NCBI GenBank assembly: GCA_947452965.1
Contig: CANGEW010000009.1
Location: forward strand, 18,433-82,432
Reading direction: 5' to 3'
Source of the DNA: Chitinophagaceae bacterium
GTDB taxonomy: Bacteria; Bacteroidota; Bacteroidia; Chitinophagales; Chitinophagaceae
DNA: 64,000 bases
Both the position numbers and the translations under genes were made by a program. Below the pieces are notes generated by a model. The model saw only the letters and a list, made by a program, of their open reading frames with translations. It ran no database searches and was not told the origin of the DNA. Each line of letters begins with the position of its first letter. Positions within the stretch are counted from its first letter, which is position 1. Positions 1 to 9,063 of this stretch are shown here, one piece after another.

Positions 1-1
1 T

Positions 2-556
2 CACGTTAGTGCCATGCATCTTAATGGAGCAGAAAATCATGTGATATTGATGGATACTATCAGTAAAAGATATAGTGCTTGTGGTGGCAGAATTGGCGCT
101 TTTGTAACAAAAAACAAAGATGTATTGAATATTGCCATGAAATTTGCTCAAGCCAGATTAAGTCCTCCTTACTACGCACAACTATTAGGTGAAGCCGCTG
201 TTGATTTACCTGAAAACTATTTCGATACTACCAAAGCAGAATATCTACTAAGAAGAAATACACTCGTTGCAAGATTAAATGAAATAGAGGGTGTGTTCTG
301 TCCTAATCCAGGTGGAGCTTTTTATGCAATGGCGCGTTTGCCGATTGACGATAGCGATTTATTCTGCCAGTGGCTACTAGAATCTTTTTCCCATAATAAT
401 CAAACCATAATGCTAGCTCCTGCAACAGGATTCTATAGTACTGAAGGATTGGGAAAAGATGAAGTGAGACTGGCTTATGTACTAAATGTAGAAGCCATCC
501 ATCAAGCAATGGATTGTTTGGAAGAGGCGTTAAAGCAATATCCCAGGCGCTCTTAG
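2..556 (+). CDS. PLP-dependent aminotransferase, class I/II (C-terminal part)
   Basis: This is the C-terminal end of a class I/II aminotransferase; the reading frame is open from base 2 and the gene starts before the window. The lysine in the SKRYS motif (codon at 65-67) is the expected pyridoxal-phosphate Schiff-base lysine, followed by a small-residue stretch CGGRIGAF typical of this fold. The late EVRLAYVLN segment carries the arginine that binds the substrate carboxylate in the AspC family. Substrate cannot be decided from this half; aspartate or aromatic amino acids are possible. It converges on the peptidase gene that follows, with under 20 bp between the stops and no clear terminator. 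Confidence 0.85.
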   Translation, partial: HVSAMHLNGAENHVILMDTISKRYSACGGRIGAFVTKNKDVLNIAMKFAQARLSPPYYAQLLGEAAVDLPENYFDTTKAEYLLRRNTLVARLNEIEGVFCPNPGGAFYAMARLPIDDSDLFCQWLLESFSHNNQTIMLAPATGFYSTEGLGKDEVRLAYVLNVEAIHQAMDCLEEALKQYPRRS

Positions 557-575
557 CTTAATTGATTCTTCTTTT

Positions 576-2762
576 TTATCTAGCCCCGGGAGGACAATAC
601 GCTCTGATGTAATTGGTGTACATGGTTTGTAAATGTCTTCTGGTACCTTCTCCTTCTTTGATGCTATGAGTTCTGTTTGGATATTCCATAAACTGGAATT
701 GTTTGTTGTACTTGATTAATTCATTTAACAAAGCTTCTGCGTTACTATAATGAACATTGTCATCCCCGCTACCATGAACTAATAGTAAATTTCCTTGAAG
801 TCCTTTTACATGACTGATAACAGAGCCTTTTACAAAATCCGACATATTTTCTTGAGGAAGTCCCATATATCTCTCAGTATAAATATTGTCGTAAAACAAC
901 AAGTTGGTAACTGGTGCGATGGATACGCCAGTTTTAAAAATGTTAGGGAATTGAAATAACAAATTCAATGTGGAAGAACCTCCTCCACTCCAGCCCCATA
1001 CAGCTACTCTTTCTTTATCAATAAACGAATAGGTTTCTAAAACTTTCTGAACGCCCATTGCCATGTCTCTGATATTAATTTGACCATTCCTTCTGTAGAT
1101 TGCTTTTCTCCAGGCAGCACCTCTTAAAGCAGGTGTACCTCTGTTATCTATCGCTAATTGGATATAGCCATCCTCACTCATATCCCCTCTATATAAAAAA
1201 TTTGTATGGTTTCCATAAGCATCATCAACTGTAGTAGTAGCAGGTTCTCCATATACATATACCACAAGAGGATATTTTTTATTTGGATCAAAATGTTTGG
1301 GTTTATGCATCCATGCATCTAATACAACACTATCCACTGTTCTAACTCTTACATATTCTATATCCATTGAAGAATCAATGGGAGGATTTTTTGCAATTGC
1401 CTTTTGATTATTTAATGGTTTATTGTCTGGTAAAGAAATCCATTCTTCAACATCTGGTGTGTTGTGATTACTAAACCCATGTTTTGCAATCTTACCTGTT
1501 GGTGAAATATCATATTCATGAGTGCCAATTAGATATGATTGACTCACTAATTCTGGAGATTCATCCACCATGGATTTCGTAGTAGGATTTACATGAACTC
1601 TATAAAGATAGCGTTGCGTAGAATTGGAAGGCGAAGCTGTAAAATAAATATAATTACCTGCTAAATCAATTGATTTGATCACATCAATATCATAAGCACC
1701 CTTGGTTAATAATGTAGTACTCTTTCCATCTTTACTAATTTTATAAATATGTCTCCATCCATCTTTTTCACTAACCCATAAAAAATCTTTTTTATTATTT
1801 ATCCATTTCCAACCTGAAGGGTCATCTGCATTTAAATCTACCCAGGCATCATCTGATTCTGCCCAAAAAGTAGAAGTGCTGCCATTTAGTGTATTGCAAT
1901 ATATTAATTTACTTTCCTGTTGTTTTCTGTCTAATTGTTGCACAACTAATTCATTATTGTCGCTCCATTCCATTCTAGGAATGTAATGCTGACGTGGATC
2001 CCCTTCAATTTTCATCCATCTTGTTGCAGTATTATTCAATGAAACCACTCCGATTCTTACAGGAGAAGGCGCCTCGCCCACTTTGGGATATTCAACAGGA
2101 ATTATTCTTGAATACACTGAATCTGTAGTATTTAACATGTAATAATCTCTTATTTTATTTGCATCTACTTGCCAATAAGCAATTTGTTTGCTGTCTGGCG
2201 ACCACCTAAACCCATCCCTACATCCAAACTCTTCTTCATACACCCAATCAAAAGTACCATTGATCATTTTACGACTACCATCAGTTGTTAATTTATACGT
2301 ATAAGTGGAAACGATGTCTTCGGCATACAAATTATGTTCACTCACGTACCCTACGTATCTTCCATCCGGAGAAAATTTAGCAAACATCAAAGACTGAGGA
2401 GTTGCATTTTTTCCAATTTGAAACAATTTATTTTTTTGTAAGTCCAATACCCAATAATCACCTCTTGTATTATAACGCCATACCCTAGCCGAATTTACAA
2501 ACAATAGTACTTTTGTATTATCAGCGCTGAAGGTGAAAGATTCAGGGCTTAATGCAACGGTTGCTCCTGCAGGGATTAGCTGTTCTTTTTTTACTAATAT
2601 CGTTTGAATGTCCGTTTTAGGATCTATTTTCACAATGTTGCCCCCAACGATTTTTCTGTATGTTATGCCATCATCCGACCAATTAATCCCTTTTTTTTGT
2701 GCTTCAACAATCTGAATACCTAATAGAAGGCCAATGCATAGAAATGTGTTTCGTAAAAACAT
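576..2762 (-). CDS. S9 family peptidase, dipeptidyl peptidase IV type
   Basis: A 728-residue secreted serine peptidase. A signal peptide ends around residue 21 (IQIVEAQ). The N-terminal two thirds is a DPP-IV type beta-propeller and the last 250 residues an alpha/beta hydrolase. The catalytic triad is visible: Ser592 in GWSGGG, Asp667 in HGSGDDNVH and His699 in NRTHSI, in the same order and spacing as human DPP4. EEEFGCRDGFRW near residue 177 fits the DPP-IV double-Glu loop that holds the substrate N-terminus. It probably removes N-terminal dipeptides from peptides in the periplasm. Length is normal for the Bacteroidota family. Confidence 0.9.
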   Translation of the reverse strand: MFLRNTFLCIGLLLGIQIVEAQKKGINWSDDGITYRKIVGGNIVKIDPKTDIQTILVKKEQLIPAGATVALSPESFTFSADNTKVLLFVNSARVWRYNTRGDYWVLDLQKNKLFQIGKNATPQSLMFAKFSPDGRYVGYVSEHNLYAEDIVSTYTYKLTTDGSRKMINGTFDWVYEEEFGCRDGFRWSPDSKQIAYWQVDANKIRDYYMLNTTDSVYSRIIPVEYPKVGEAPSPVRIGVVSLNNTATRWMKIEGDPRQHYIPRMEWSDNNELVVQQLDRKQQESKLIYCNTLNGSTSTFWAESDDAWVDLNADDPSGWKWINNKKDFLWVSEKDGWRHIYKISKDGKSTTLLTKGAYDIDVIKSIDLAGNYIYFTASPSNSTQRYLYRVHVNPTTKSMVDESPELVSQSYLIGTHEYDISPTGKIAKHGFSNHNTPDVEEWISLPDNKPLNNQKAIAKNPPIDSSMDIEYVRVRTVDSVVLDAWMHKPKHFDPNKKYPLVVYVYGEPATTTVDDAYGNHTNFLYRGDMSEDGYIQLAIDNRGTPALRGAAWRKAIYRRNGQINIRDMAMGVQKVLETYSFIDKERVAVWGWSGGGSSTLNLLFQFPNIFKTGVSIAPVTNLLFYDNIYTERYMGLPQENMSDFVKGSVISHVKGLQGNLLLVHGSGDDNVHYSNAEALLNELIKYNKQFQFMEYPNRTHSIKEGEGTRRHLQTMYTNYIRAYCPPGAR

Positions 2763-2860
2763 GATAGTTTGATTTTAATAAAATCTTTATAAAAAATTTA
2801 AGAAGTCTAAAATAAGCAAATACTCCATCAAAATCATGATGATTACGTTAAAAACTATCC

Positions 2861-2868
2861 TATTTTTG
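2861..2868 (+). promoter_or_regulatory. Candidate promoter -7 element for the S4-domain gene
   Basis: TATTTTTG matches the Bacteroidota -7 consensus TAnnTTTG exactly and lies 16 bp before the ATG at 2884. This position favours 2884 over upstream in-frame ATGs, which would lie before the promoter. No convincing -33 TTTG was found. Confidence 0.4.
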
Positions 2869-2883
2869 AATTTTACTACTTTT

Positions 2884-3267
2884 ATGCAAAAAGAAAAGCT
2901 CAGAATAGATAAATATTTGTGGTCCATACGGCTTTTCAAAACCAGAACTTTGTCTGCAGCTGCATGTGATAATGGAAAAGTAAAATTGAATGGAGTAACT
3001 ATTAAAGCATCGAAATCTGTTGCCATTGAAGATGTATACGAAATTAAGACCGCTGAAAAAAAATGGGTAATCAAAGTCACTGATTTATTATTCGAAAGAG
3101 TGAAATATGCAGAGGCTATAAAATATTACATAGACATTACCCCTGTAGAAGAATTAGACCGCATAAAATTTGAAGCAGCCGTTTTTCATACTGGCAAGAG
3201 ACTTAGTAAAGTTGGTAGACCAACAAAAAAAGACAAGAGAGACTTGGATACTTTTTTAGGAGAATAA
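2884..3267 (+). CDS. RNA-binding S4 domain protein, Hsp15-like
   Basis: A 127-residue protein whose first half is an S4 RNA-binding domain: RIDKYLWSIRLFKTRT followed by a basic stretch and NGKVKLNGV. This matches the HslR/Hsp15 family, which binds stalled 50S subunits carrying nascent chains. The tail is lysine/arginine rich (GRPTKKDKRD), as in Hsp15. The ATG at 2884 is chosen because homologues begin just before the S4 domain and because a promoter element overlaps the region of the earlier ATG at 2836. It is followed 27 bp later by trmD, so both may share a transcript. Confidence in the S4 domain is high; the exact Hsp15 role is inferred. Confidence 0.85.
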   Translation: MQKEKLRIDKYLWSIRLFKTRTLSAAACDNGKVKLNGVTIKASKSVAIEDVYEIKTAEKKWVIKVTDLLFERVKYAEAIKYYIDITPVEELDRIKFEAAVFHTGKRLSKVGRPTKKDKRDLDTFLGE

Positions 3268-3294
3268 TTTACCAAAAAAGAAATTTTTAATTCT

Positions 3295-3981
3295 ATGACA
3301 ATTGATATCATAAGTGTTGTGCCAGACTTATTAAATGGGCCGTTTTCCCATTCTATTATGAAAAGAGCACAAGAGAAAGAATTACTCAAAGTGAATGTTA
3401 TTAATTTAAGAGAATACACTACCTATGCAAGAGCTCAGGTAGACGACTATCCCTTTGGAGGAGGCGCTGGAATGGTACTCATGATTGAACCTCTTGTAAA
3501 TGCAGTTGAAGCGCTTACCAAAGAAAAAATATACGATGAAGTGATTTTTTTAACCCCAGATGGAAATACATTGAATCAACAAATGGCTAATCAGTTATCT
3601 TTAAAAAATAATCTTTTACTCATTTGTGGACATTACAAAGGAATCGATCAAAGATTTAGAGATCATTTTGTAACAAAAGAAATTTCGATAGGGGATTATG
3701 TTTTAAGTGGAGGAGAATTAGCAGCTGCTGTACTTACAGACGCTATCGGCAGACTCATACCAGGTGTACTAAATGACGAAACGTCTGCATTAAGCGATTC
3801 ATTTCAAGATAACTTACTGGCCCCTCCTGTATATACTAGACCTGAAGTTTTTAGAGACTGGAAAGTTCCTGATGTATTAATGTCTGGCAATCATAAATTA
3901 ATAGAAGAATGGAGATTTGATCAATCCATAAAAAGAACACAAGAAAGAAGGCCCGATCTTTTAGATGATTTAAAAAAATAA
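3295..3981 (+). CDS. trmD: tRNA (guanine-37-N1)-methyltransferase
   Basis: TrmD methylates G37 next to the anticodon using S-adenosylmethionine, which prevents +1 frameshifting. The 228-residue length is normal. The trefoil-knot SAM-binding segments are visible: [13 protein letters not shown] near residue 58, [14 protein letters not shown] near 111 and [15 protein letters not shown] near 132; the last two form the knot. Unlike in many bacteria, rpsP, rimM and rplS are not adjacent. Instead it sits between the S4 protein and ade with only 8 bp to the latter, so ade is probably co-transcribed. Confidence 0.95.
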   Translation: MTIDIISVVPDLLNGPFSHSIMKRAQEKELLKVNVINLREYTTYARAQVDDYPFGGGAGMVLMIEPLVNAVEALTKEKIYDEVIFLTPDGNTLNQQMANQLSLKNNLLLICGHYKGIDQRFRDHFVTKEISIGDYVLSGGELAAAVLTDAIGRLIPGVLNDETSALSDSFQDNLLAPPVYTRPEVFRDWKVPDVLMSGNHKLIEEWRFDQSIKRTQERRPDLLDDLKK

Positions 3982-3989
3982 ATTCGTAC

Positions 3990-5633
3990 ATGAATACACT
4001 TAGCATCTTCGGTAATATTGTTGATATTAAAAAAAAATCTATCTTTTATGGAGAAGTAGTTGTTGTAGAAAAAAAAATCAACTCAGTAAAAAAAATTGGA
4101 GAAGAAAAAAATAATGTGCCGTATATTTTACCGGGATTTATAGATAGTCATGTGCATATTGAAAGTTCAATGCTTGTTCCTTCTGAATTTGCAAGACTCG
4201 CAGTAACACATGGCACAGTTGGTACTATTAGCGATCCTCATGAAATTGCAAATGTTTGTGGGATGGAGGGGGTCTCATACATGATTGATAATAGTAAAAC
4301 TGTTCCTTTTAAATTTGTTTTTGGTGCTCCAAGCTGTGTTCCGGCCACAACCTTTGAAACAGCCGGATCCGCTATTACAGTAGAGGAAGTTGACCAGCTT
4401 TTACAAATGCCAGACATTTATTACTTGAGTGAAATGATGAATTTTCCTGGGGTGCTTCATAAAGATGAAGATGTAATAAAAAAGATAGCATTTGCAAAAA
4501 AACACAACAAACCCATCGATGGTCATGCACCAGGATTAATGGGAGATTTGGCAATACAATATATTAATGCAGGAATAAGTACAGATCATGAATGTTTCAC
4601 AAAAGAGGAAGCACTTCACAAGTTGAAAAACGGAATGAAAATTTTAATCCGGGAAGGAAGTGCTGCAAAAAATTTTGAGGCATTAGTTGATCTGTTACAT
4701 GATTACCCAAACGAAATCATGTTCTGTAGCGATGATAAACATCCAGATAGTTTAGTAGCAGGGCATATCAATGAATTATGTGCTAGAGCTGTTGCAAAAG
4801 GAGTAGACGTTTTTAAAATACTAACAGCAGCATGTGTTAATCCTGTAGAGCACTATAAAATGCCAGTTGGTTTATTGCGAATCAATGATCCCGCAGACTT
4901 TATTCTGGTTTCAAATTTGATTGATTTTAATGTTACAAATACTTATATCAATGGTGAACTTGTAGCAGAAAACGGAATTTCATTACTGTCTCCATCCGAG
5001 GCGAATTCAATTAATCAATTTAATGTAGAATTAAAAACTTTTAATGATTTTAAACTACCATTTTCTGATGAAAAAGAGATTCCGGTAATTGAAGCGTTAG
5101 AGGGTCAATTAATTACGCATAAAATTTTTACAGAACCTACTATATTTGAAAATAATATCATTAGTAATGTAGAAAAAGACATTCTGAAAATTGTGGTTGT
5201 AAACCGATATTTCAATGCCCCTGTTGCCGTTGCTTTTATAAAAAACTTTGGATTAAAGAAAGGGGCTATCGCATCTTCGGTTGCTCATGATAGTCATAAT
5301 ATTGTAGCAGTAGGTATTGATGATGAAAGCATTTGTTCTGCCGTAAACGAAGTAATATCATCAAAAGGTGGGATCAGTGCAGTCCATGAGAATATAAAAA
5401 AAATTATTCCGCTTCCTGTAGGCGGTTTAATGACAACAAAAAATGGATATGAGGTCTCGAGAGCCTACACAGAAATAGATCTATTCGTAAAAGAGCAATT
5501 AGGAAGCACCCTCAATTCTCCGTTTATGACCTTGTCCTTTATGGCATTATTAGTAATACCAGAATTGAAACTTAGTGACAAAGGCCTATTTGATGGAAAT
5601 AAATTTGAATTTATTACAACAAGCGATAATTAG
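3990..5633 (+). CDS. ade: Adenine deaminase
   Basis: Adenine deaminase of the amidohydrolase superfamily (547 residues) converts adenine to hypoxanthine in purine salvage. Metal-binding motifs are present: [10 protein letters not shown] early in the barrel, GHAPG in the middle and CSDDKHPD near residue 246. The C-terminal region with [14 protein letters not shown] is typical of Ade and distinguishes it from other amidohydrolases. It follows trmD by 8 bp and precedes upp by about 70 bp, so this looks like a small base-salvage group (adenine and uracil). Confidence 0.93.
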   Translation: MNTLSIFGNIVDIKKKSIFYGEVVVVEKKINSVKKIGEEKNNVPYILPGFIDSHVHIESSMLVPSEFARLAVTHGTVGTISDPHEIANVCGMEGVSYMIDNSKTVPFKFVFGAPSCVPATTFETAGSAITVEEVDQLLQMPDIYYLSEMMNFPGVLHKDEDVIKKIAFAKKHNKPIDGHAPGLMGDLAIQYINAGISTDHECFTKEEALHKLKNGMKILIREGSAAKNFEALVDLLHDYPNEIMFCSDDKHPDSLVAGHINELCARAVAKGVDVFKILTAACVNPVEHYKMPVGLLRINDPADFILVSNLIDFNVTNTYINGELVAENGISLLSPSEANSINQFNVELKTFNDFKLPFSDEKEIPVIEALEGQLITHKIFTEPTIFENNIISNVEKDILKIVVVNRYFNAPVAVAFIKNFGLKKGAIASSVAHDSHNIVAVGIDDESICSAVNEVISSKGGISAVHENIKKIIPLPVGGLMTTKNGYEVSRAYTEIDLFVKEQLGSTLNSPFMTLSFMALLVIPELKLSDKGLFDGNKFEFITTSDN

Positions 5634-5706
5634 CTAAGAAAAAAGATTTAGATTTGAATGTTTGTCATTTATCAAACCAATAAATCCACAACATAATTAC
5701 AACAAA

Positions 5707-6357
5707 ATGATCATTAATTTAAGTAGTCAACATTCATTAGTTAGCAATTGGGTAGGCGAGTTAAGAGACATTGAAATTCAAAAAGACAGAATGCGTTTTA
5801 GAAGAAATCTGGAAAGAATTGCAGAGGTAATTGGTTATGAGATCAGCAAAAAATTAGATGCAGTTGAAGTTGCCATCACTACTCCATTAGGGACAAAAAA
5901 TACAAAAGTCCTGAAAAAACAACCTGTATTAGCAACCATTCTCCGTGCTGGTCTGCCGATGCACAATGGATTGTTACATTATTTTGACAAAGCAGATAAT
6001 GCATTCTTGAGCGCTTATAGAAAACATCACGCAGATGGAAGTTTTGAAATCAGTTTAGAATATATGAGTTGCCCTAGTCTTGAAGATAGAATTTTGATCA
6101 TCAGTGACCCAATGTTGGCAACAGGAGCTTCTTTAGTAAAATCTATTGAACATTTACATTCTGCAGGAAACATCAAAGACATACATATTGCATGTGCGAT
6201 TGGTTGCACCCCAGGTATTGAGTTGGTTGCAAAGTCATTTCCAAAAGCAACGATTTGGTGTGGAGATATTGATGCTGAACTTACTGCAAAAGGCTATATT
6301 TATCCAGGGCTTGGGGATGCAGGAGATTTAGCCTATGGCAGTAAAATGCAACAATAA
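5707..6357 (+). CDS. upp: Uracil phosphoribosyltransferase
   Basis: Makes UMP from uracil and PRPP (pyrimidine salvage). The PRPP-binding loop DPMLATGASLVKS is clear, as is the family-specific C-terminal uracil loop PGLGDAGDLAYGSK. The ATG at 5707 (MIINLSSQ) gives 216 residues, the usual length; the frame could extend 15 codons upstream only via a TTG at 5662, which I reject. The upstream gene is ade, giving a salvage pair. Confidence 0.93.
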   Translation: MIINLSSQHSLVSNWVGELRDIEIQKDRMRFRRNLERIAEVIGYEISKKLDAVEVAITTPLGTKNTKVLKKQPVLATILRAGLPMHNGLLHYFDKADNAFLSAYRKHHADGSFEISLEYMSCPSLEDRILIISDPMLATGASLVKSIEHLHSAGNIKDIHIACAIGCTPGIELVAKSFPKATIWCGDIDAELTAKGYIYPGLGDAGDLAYGSKMQQ

Positions 6358-6362
6358 CAAAC

Positions 6363-6382
6363 CTTGCGGCTATTTCGGCAAG
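6363..6382 (+). terminator. Weak hairpin after upp
   Basis: CTTGC (6363-6367) and GCAAG (6378-6382) can pair around a 10-nt loop and are followed by TTTTC. The stem is only 5 bp, so termination here is uncertain. Confidence 0.3.
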
Positions 6383-6420
6383 TTTTCAGTTGAAATTTCT
6401 TTTTTTTACATCGATTTCAT

Positions 6421-6428
6421 TATCTTTA
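6421..6428 (+). promoter_or_regulatory. Candidate -7 element for the PorP/SprF gene
   Basis: TATCTTTA differs from TAnnTTTG only at the last base and ends 21 bp before the ATG at 6450. It supports 6450 as the start instead of the earlier in-frame codon at 6390. Confidence 0.35.
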
Positions 6429-6449
6429 CGAATAGTACTTTTAATTAAA

Positions 6450-7478
6450 ATGAAGAAATTTTTATATATACTTGTATTGCTGTTTAGTAGCTTGTATTCT
6501 TGGGCGCAAGACCCTCATTTTTCTCAGTTTTTTGCATCGCCTTTGACCTTAAACCCCGCTTATACAGGTAAGTTTAACGGGCTTTGGAGATTGGCTGTAA
6601 ACCATAGAGACCAGTGGCCAACCATACCAAAAGCTTATGTTACCACAAGCGCATCTTTTGACTTTCCAATATTGAAGAACTTTATTCCGGCTGGAGATGT
6701 TTTTGGCATAGGAATTTCTGGCCTGTCTGACGCAAGCGCAGATAATATTCTGAGGCTAAACTATGGTTCACTTTCTTTATCTTATCACAGAAAATTAGAT
6801 GAAGAGGGATATAATACAATTGGGGCTGGGTTTCAAGGCTCCTATTCAAGTTCTACGCTAGATGTTAACAGGCTTACTTTCGAAGATGAACTAACAAGAA
6901 ATGGTTTTGCATCAGGGACTTCTGCCGAGTATCACTCAGCAAACCCGATTGGAACAAGTACAAGCTACTTTGATTTTAATGCAGGGGTTTTATACTCCGG
7001 ATCAAGCAATGGCATTAACAATTATTATGCTGGTGTTTCGATGTATCACATCAATAGGCCACAAGTTAGTTTTAGACAGAATTCTAACTTATATTCTGCT
7101 TGGTATTTAACAAATAGATTTTCAGTTCATGCTGGAGGGTCATTCCCAATTAGTGATAAAGTTGGGGTAAATATTTCTGCGATTGAACAAATACAAAATA
7201 GTGCCACAGAATCTGTTATAGGAGGTGCTTTGTCTTTGAAGGCAAATGATGTTGAAGATAATCCTACTTACATATACGGTGGGGCATGGGTAAGGCTTAA
7301 TGATGCGGTCATCCCTTACTTAGGATTGGAATTTAACGGAATGAAAATTGGATTAAGTTATGATGTTACAATAAGCGATTTAAGAACTGCTAACGAAGGA
7401 AAAGGTGGCGCTGAGTTCTCAATAATTTATATCAAAAAGCCAGTAGAGATCAAAGATATCCCCTGTCCTAAATTCTAA
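6450..7478 (+). CDS. Type IX secretion system membrane protein, PorP/SprF family
   Basis: A 342-residue outer membrane protein of the PorP/SprF family. The signal peptide (MKKFLYILVLLFSS) ends at SWAQ-DPHFSQ; the sequence QDPHFSQFFASPLTLNPAYTG is the hallmark N-terminus of this family. The rest alternates like a beta-barrel. Founding members work with type IX secretion, SprF being needed for SprB adhesin display in Flavobacterium. Here it stands alone, without the large adhesin or OmpA-like partner that often precedes it, so its client is unknown. The start at 6450 gives a proper signal peptide; 6390 would add 20 residues before it. Confidence 0.9.
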   Translation: MKKFLYILVLLFSSLYSWAQDPHFSQFFASPLTLNPAYTGKFNGLWRLAVNHRDQWPTIPKAYVTTSASFDFPILKNFIPAGDVFGIGISGLSDASADNILRLNYGSLSLSYHRKLDEEGYNTIGAGFQGSYSSSTLDVNRLTFEDELTRNGFASGTSAEYHSANPIGTSTSYFDFNAGVLYSGSSNGINNYYAGVSMYHINRPQVSFRQNSNLYSAWYLTNRFSVHAGGSFPISDKVGVNISAIEQIQNSATESVIGGALSLKANDVEDNPTYIYGGAWVRLNDAVIPYLGLEFNGMKIGLSYDVTISDLRTANEGKGGAEFSIIYIKKPVEIKDIPCPKF

Positions 7479-7530
7479 CTTCCCCATTATTAATCATCAA
7501 TTTGATTGGTAGTCTTTTACACAAATTACT

Positions 7531-8301
7531 ATGCTAAAAGAATTTATCATTGCTATCCAATCTTATTTTGAAGCATATCGTTTCATTAAAAAATACCAAT
7601 TATGGAAGTGGATTATCATTCCCGGTATTTTATATTGTACTTTGTTAATTTCTGGGTATTACCTGTTTGTATCTTCTTACAATGAAGTAACAAAATGGAT
7701 GATTGATACATTAAAAATCAAAAACTGGCTTGATAAATTTGAAGATAGCTGGCTTAGCTTCTTTTTCATATTGAGTAAAGTTTTTCTTGATTTGCTTTTA
7801 TTTTTTGCCTGCTTTTCAATGTATAAATTTGTTTTATTGATTTTTGGATCTCCTATTTTTTCTTACCTAAGTGAAAGAACTGAAAGTATTAAAGGAGAAA
7901 AAAAAATCTCATTCAACAAAACTCAATTAATTGCCGATAGCTATCGAGCCGTGTCTATAGCATTAAGAAATCTTGGTAGACAAGGTGTTTACTTTATCGC
8001 TTTTGTTTTTGCATGTGCAATTCCTGTTGCCGGCTGGATTACTCCTTTAATTTTAATCGCACTTGACTGTTATTATATTGGTTTTTCCATGCTTGACTAT
8101 GGGTTTAGTAGAAATGATGTTTCACAATCAAAAAGCATTGACTTAATCACACATCACCGTGGCTTAGCCATTGGGAATGGCATCGTTTTTTACTTGTTAC
8201 ATATTATCCCAATTATCGGATGGATTTTTGCTCCTGGATATGCTATTGTTGCTGCCATATTGAGTATTCATAAAGCAAAAAAAGAGAGCCTAATCATTTA
8301 A
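7531..8301 (+). CDS. EI24 domain membrane protein (CysZ-like)
   Basis: A 256-residue integral membrane protein with four or more hydrophobic segments (about residues 27-48, 75-105, 150-180 and 210-240). The pattern KFVLLIFGSPIFSYLSERTE and the glycine/proline pair IIPIIGWIFAPGYAIVAA are typical of the EI24/CysZ family. CysZ of proteobacteria mediates sulfate uptake, but Bacteroidota members are not characterised, so transport of sulfate is only a possibility. It is followed 3 bp later by the RsmI-like methylase gene, which suggests a shared transcript. Confidence 0.75.
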   Translation: MLKEFIIAIQSYFEAYRFIKKYQLWKWIIIPGILYCTLLISGYYLFVSSYNEVTKWMIDTLKIKNWLDKFEDSWLSFFFILSKVFLDLLLFFACFSMYKFVLLIFGSPIFSYLSERTESIKGEKKISFNKTQLIADSYRAVSIALRNLGRQGVYFIAFVFACAIPVAGWITPLILIALDCYYIGFSMLDYGFSRNDVSQSKSIDLITHHRGLAIGNGIVFYLLHIIPIIGWIFAPGYAIVAAILSIHKAKKESLII

Positions 8302-8304
8302 TTC

Positions 8305-9006
8305 ATGAGTACAGTTTACCTTGTTCCGAATATTTTAGCTGAAGATGCTTTATTTACAATACCCGCATACATAATTGATTGTATAAAGAATTGCTCAATA
8401 ATTTTTGCCGAAAATGAAAGAACGGTACGTCGTTTTATTAAAGCGCTAGACGCTTCTATCACCATTGATCAATTTGAATGGCATACGATACATAAAATAG
8501 AATCCGAACAAATCATACATTTCAAATCTGCTATTCAATCTCAAAAAAATATTGCCATCATCAGTGAAGCTGGTTGCCCGGGAATTGCAGATCCAGGACA
8601 ACAGTTGATTGCAATTGCACAAAAAATGAATTGTATTATAAAACCACTAGTTGGTCCAAGCTCGATATTACTATCTCTCATGGCAAGTGGTTTAAACGGA
8701 CAACAGTTTGAATTTGTAGGATATCTCCCCATAGATAACACAGAAAGAATAAAAAAAATAAAAGAACTTGAATCCAACTCTTTAAAACAACAAAGCACTA
8801 AAATTTTTATCGAAACCCCTTATAGAAACAATCAGTTACTTGAAACCATTGTACAACATTGTGCTGCAAATACAAAAATCTGCATTGGTGTGGATATTAC
8901 TGGAAAACAAGAATCTATTGTCACGAAAACAGCCAAAGAATGGAGAATCAATAAGCCTAATCTTCATAAAATACCCGTTATTTTTTTACTGTTGGCAGAA
9001 CGATAA
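8305..9006 (+). CDS. SAM-dependent methyltransferase, tetrapyrrole methylase family (RsmI-like)
   Basis: A 233-residue tetrapyrrole-methylase fold protein related to RsmI, the 16S rRNA 2'-O-ribose C1402 methylase. Motifs: ISEAGCPGIADPG (residues 89-101) is the RsmI glycine-rich loop, and LVGPSSILLSLMASGL is the next conserved segment. It begins with YLVPNILAE instead of the usual YLVATPIGN and lacks the C-terminal extension, so it is the short Bacteroidota paralogue. A second, full-length RsmI may exist elsewhere. Its real substrate is unproven. Confidence 0.8.
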   Translation: MSTVYLVPNILAEDALFTIPAYIIDCIKNCSIIFAENERTVRRFIKALDASITIDQFEWHTIHKIESEQIIHFKSAIQSQKNIAIISEAGCPGIADPGQQLIAIAQKMNCIIKPLVGPSSILLSLMASGLNGQQFEFVGYLPIDNTERIKKIKELESNSLKQQSTKIFIETPYRNNQLLETIVQHCAANTKICIGVDITGKQESIVTKTAKEWRINKPNLHKIPVIFLLLAER

Positions 9007-9008
9007 TA

Positions 9009-9041
9009 TTTGAATTTAAACAGGAATAACCCCTAACTTGC
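9009..9041 (+). promoter_or_regulatory. Candidate promoter for bshA
   Basis: TTTG at 9009-9012 and TAACTTGC at 9034-9041 are separated by 21 bp, which fits Bacteroidota -33/-7 spacing; the -7 box differs from the consensus TAnnTTTG in its last two bases. The ATG of bshA is 23 bp downstream. Confidence 0.4.
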
Positions 9042-9063
9042 AGTAAGAATAATAATCAGGAAC

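Noticed and set aside
2787..3080. Reverse frame opposite the S4-domain gene
   Set aside because: It is the antisense of the S4 domain and overlaps the promoter region of the peptidase gene.
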